Part shown: piece by piece, positions 5,606 through 6,158 of the stretch
Layout of the letters: each line of letters begins with the position of its first letter
Position numbering within the stretch: the first letter of the stretch is position 1
Source: Nitrospirota bacterium
Lineage (GTDB): Bacteria; Nitrospirota; CAKKRA01; 9FT-COMBO-42-15
Assembly (NCBI GenBank): GCA_016214425.1
Contig: JACRON010000011.1
Coordinates: 1-6,158 of the forward strand
Length of the DNA stretch: 6,158 nt
Direction: 5' to 3'
Program-made: the position numbers and the translations under genes
The notes under the pieces: generated by a model
Databases searched by the model: none
The model's input: only the letters and a program-made list of their open reading frames with translations
Told to the model about the DNA's origin: nothing

Positions 5606-5707
5606 TAACTATATGGACATCTGCTTAGTATTAGAATGAACTTGCAGGAATGGCTAAAAGGGTAATGAACTTAAGAATTAACATTATATTGCAACTTGTG
5701 TCAACAC

Positions 5708-5745
5708 AAAAAATATAGGGCAGCCTAATTAAAGACTGCCCTATA
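5708..5745 (-). terminator. Rho-independent terminator of the small coiled-coil gene
   Basis: A perfect 10-bp stem, TATAGGGCAG (5714-5723) with CTGCCCTATA (5736-5745), and a 12-base loop, is followed on the minus strand by six T residues (5708-5713). It lies 33 bases after the stop of the coiled-coil gene. The rest of 5606-5778 shows nothing else convincing apart from the upstream flank of brnT. Confidence 0.88.
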
Positions 5746-5778
5746 CCTTCCTCCCTAAAATAGAAAAACTAAAAATCA

Positions 5779-6033
5779 TTACTTCTTTTTTGCAGGTGCT
5801 TTTGCTGGTGCCTTTGCAGCAGGTTTTGCCTTCAGGTCTGCATTTTCCTTTGTCAGTGCCTCAACCTTTGCTGAAAGGTCCTTTACCTGTGCATCTGACT
5901 TGCCCTTATCAGCCTTTAAGGTCTCTACCTGTTTTTTCAGGTCAGTATTCGCCTGTCCTGAACTTGATTCAGGAATGCGGAATCCATTTTTTTTATTTAT
6001 TGCTCTGGATTCCTGCTTTCGCAGGAATGACAA
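5779..6033 (-). pseudogene. Small coiled-coil, Ala/Lys-rich protein with its 5' end replaced by a repeat element
   Basis: The open frame is 84 codons, but the first 26 or so (MSFLRKQESR and onward) are the translation of a palindromic repeat. The genuine part is about the last 57 residues: a heptad-rich coiled coil from LKKQVETLKADK through VEALTKENADLKAK, ending in a low-complexity tail PAAKAPAKAPAKKK. The start available is TTG 6033, next to the repeat edge, with no ribosome binding site. A very good promoter 20 bases upstream and a strong terminator downstream suggest the intact gene was well expressed. The layout (short coiled coil, terminal lysines) recalls Lpp-like envelope lipoproteins, whose signal peptide and lipobox would sit exactly where the repeat now is. 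That is an inference; no cysteine or signal peptide remains. It may be non-functional. Confidence 0.6.
5954..6032. mobile_element. 79-bp palindromic MITE-like repeat (GGAATCC family)
   Basis: The element is bounded by TGTC (5954-5957) and GACA (6029-6032). It contains two hairpins, TCCTGAA-CTTGA-TTCAGGA (5956-5974) and ATTCCTGC-TTTC-GCAGGAAT (6009-6028), and an internal inverted pair GGAATCCA (5979-5986) / TGGATTCC (6006-6013) around an AT-rich centre. This is the well-known dispersed bacterial repeat whose translations give WIPAFAGMT or FLRKQESR peptides in false ORFs. No target-site duplication is visible. It has no coding capacity and would need a transposase in trans. Confidence 0.82.
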
Positions 6034-6052
6034 TAAGGTGCAATGAAAAATT

Positions 6053-6080
6053 ATTATACTCCCAATTTTATATCTGTCAA
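6053..6080 (-). promoter_or_regulatory. Strong sigma-70 promoter upstream of the coiled-coil gene
   Basis: On the minus strand, perfect TTGACA (6075-6080) and perfect TATAAT (6053-6058) boxes are 16 bases apart. The expected start near 6046 is only about 14 bases from the edge of the repeat element, leaving no room for the original ribosome binding site and start codon. The promoter lies 12 bases beyond the stop of the preceding gene fragment. Confidence 0.72.
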
Positions 6081-6092
6081 TAGGGTAGAATT

Positions 6093-6158
6093 TTATTTTG
6101 CGATTTTAAGCAAATCTTCAAGTTTTGCCTCTATAACAAGCTCATTCATGCCGCCAAA
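6093..6158 (-). CDS. C-terminal fragment of an unidentified protein (5' part outside window)
   Basis: The minus strand is open from the window edge to a TAA at 6093-6095, encoding 21 residues: FGGMNELVIEAK, then LEDLLKIAK. The sequence looks like a genuine protein C-terminus (charged amphipathic helix, codon use like the neighbours) and is followed at once by the promoter of the next gene. It is too short for me to assign a family, and I propose no function. Confidence 0.5.
   Translation of the reverse strand, partial: FGGMNELVIEAKLEDLLKIAK

Noticed and set aside
5636..5665. Nine-codon plus-strand mini-ORF (MNLQEWLKG)
   Set aside because: Too short, no ribosome binding site, no downstream gene for it to lead.
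5683..5704. Minus-strand TTGACA and TATAAT boxes after the terminator
   Set aside because: The spacer is only 10 bases, far from the 16-18 needed, so it is not a standard promoter.
5790..6083. Plus-strand frame containing IPAFAGMT
   Set aside because: This peptide is the usual translation of the palindromic GGAATCC repeat; the rest is antisense to the coiled-coil gene.

Overview
The window looks like a bacterial chromosome segment, probably from a strict anaerobe. Clues are a folate one-carbon gene set beside a CooC-type carbon monoxide dehydrogenase (CODH) maturation gene, moderate-to-low GC, heavy use of ATA, AGA and AGG codons, and intergenic spaces full of dispersed-type repeats. This style fits Nitrospirota (Thermodesulfovibrionia-like) or former Deltaproteobacteria. 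That placement is inference from gene content and style, not a phylogenetic result.

Left part (1-3509), all on the minus strand. In transcription order it holds a 5'-truncated cooC, a 5-formyltetrahydrofolate cyclo-ligase, folE (GTP cyclohydrolase I), a PsiE-family membrane protein, and folD, whose 3' end runs off the window. The cooC remnant overlaps the cyclo-ligase by 17 bases and folE follows 14 bases later, so these three read as one transcription unit. A repeat-built hairpin with a T-run separates folE from psiE. folD has its own promoter and a strong Shine-Dalgarno. FolE opens the pterin pathway, the cyclo-ligase returns 5-formyl-THF to 5,10-methenyl-THF, and FolD interconverts methylene-, methenyl- and formyl-THF. 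CooC would load nickel into CODH, linking the folate C1 branch to CO/acetyl-CoA metabolism.

Centre (3510-5605). At base 3510 the cooC frame stops abruptly, exactly where its N-terminal P-loop should begin. Beyond it lies accessory DNA: a plus-strand AAA+ ATPase/DUF4143 gene with its own promoter, converging on a minus-strand brnT-brnA type II toxin-antitoxin operon. brnT has a consensus-like promoter whose -10 lies inside a 15-bp palindrome and whose predicted transcript start is at the ATG, suggesting a leaderless, autoregulated operon.

Right part (5606-6158). A small coiled-coil gene with an Ala/Lys/Pro-rich tail has a very good promoter and a textbook terminator, but its 5' end is occupied by a 79-bp palindromic MITE-like repeat. 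The 21-codon C-terminus of another minus-strand gene enters from the window edge.

The most notable features are the two genes that have lost their functional N-termini (cooC and the coiled-coil gene), the compact brnTA control region, and repeats that overlap gene ends and ribosome binding sites. No CRISPR, rRNA or tRNA was seen. No wholly new multi-gene system is demonstrable from this window.
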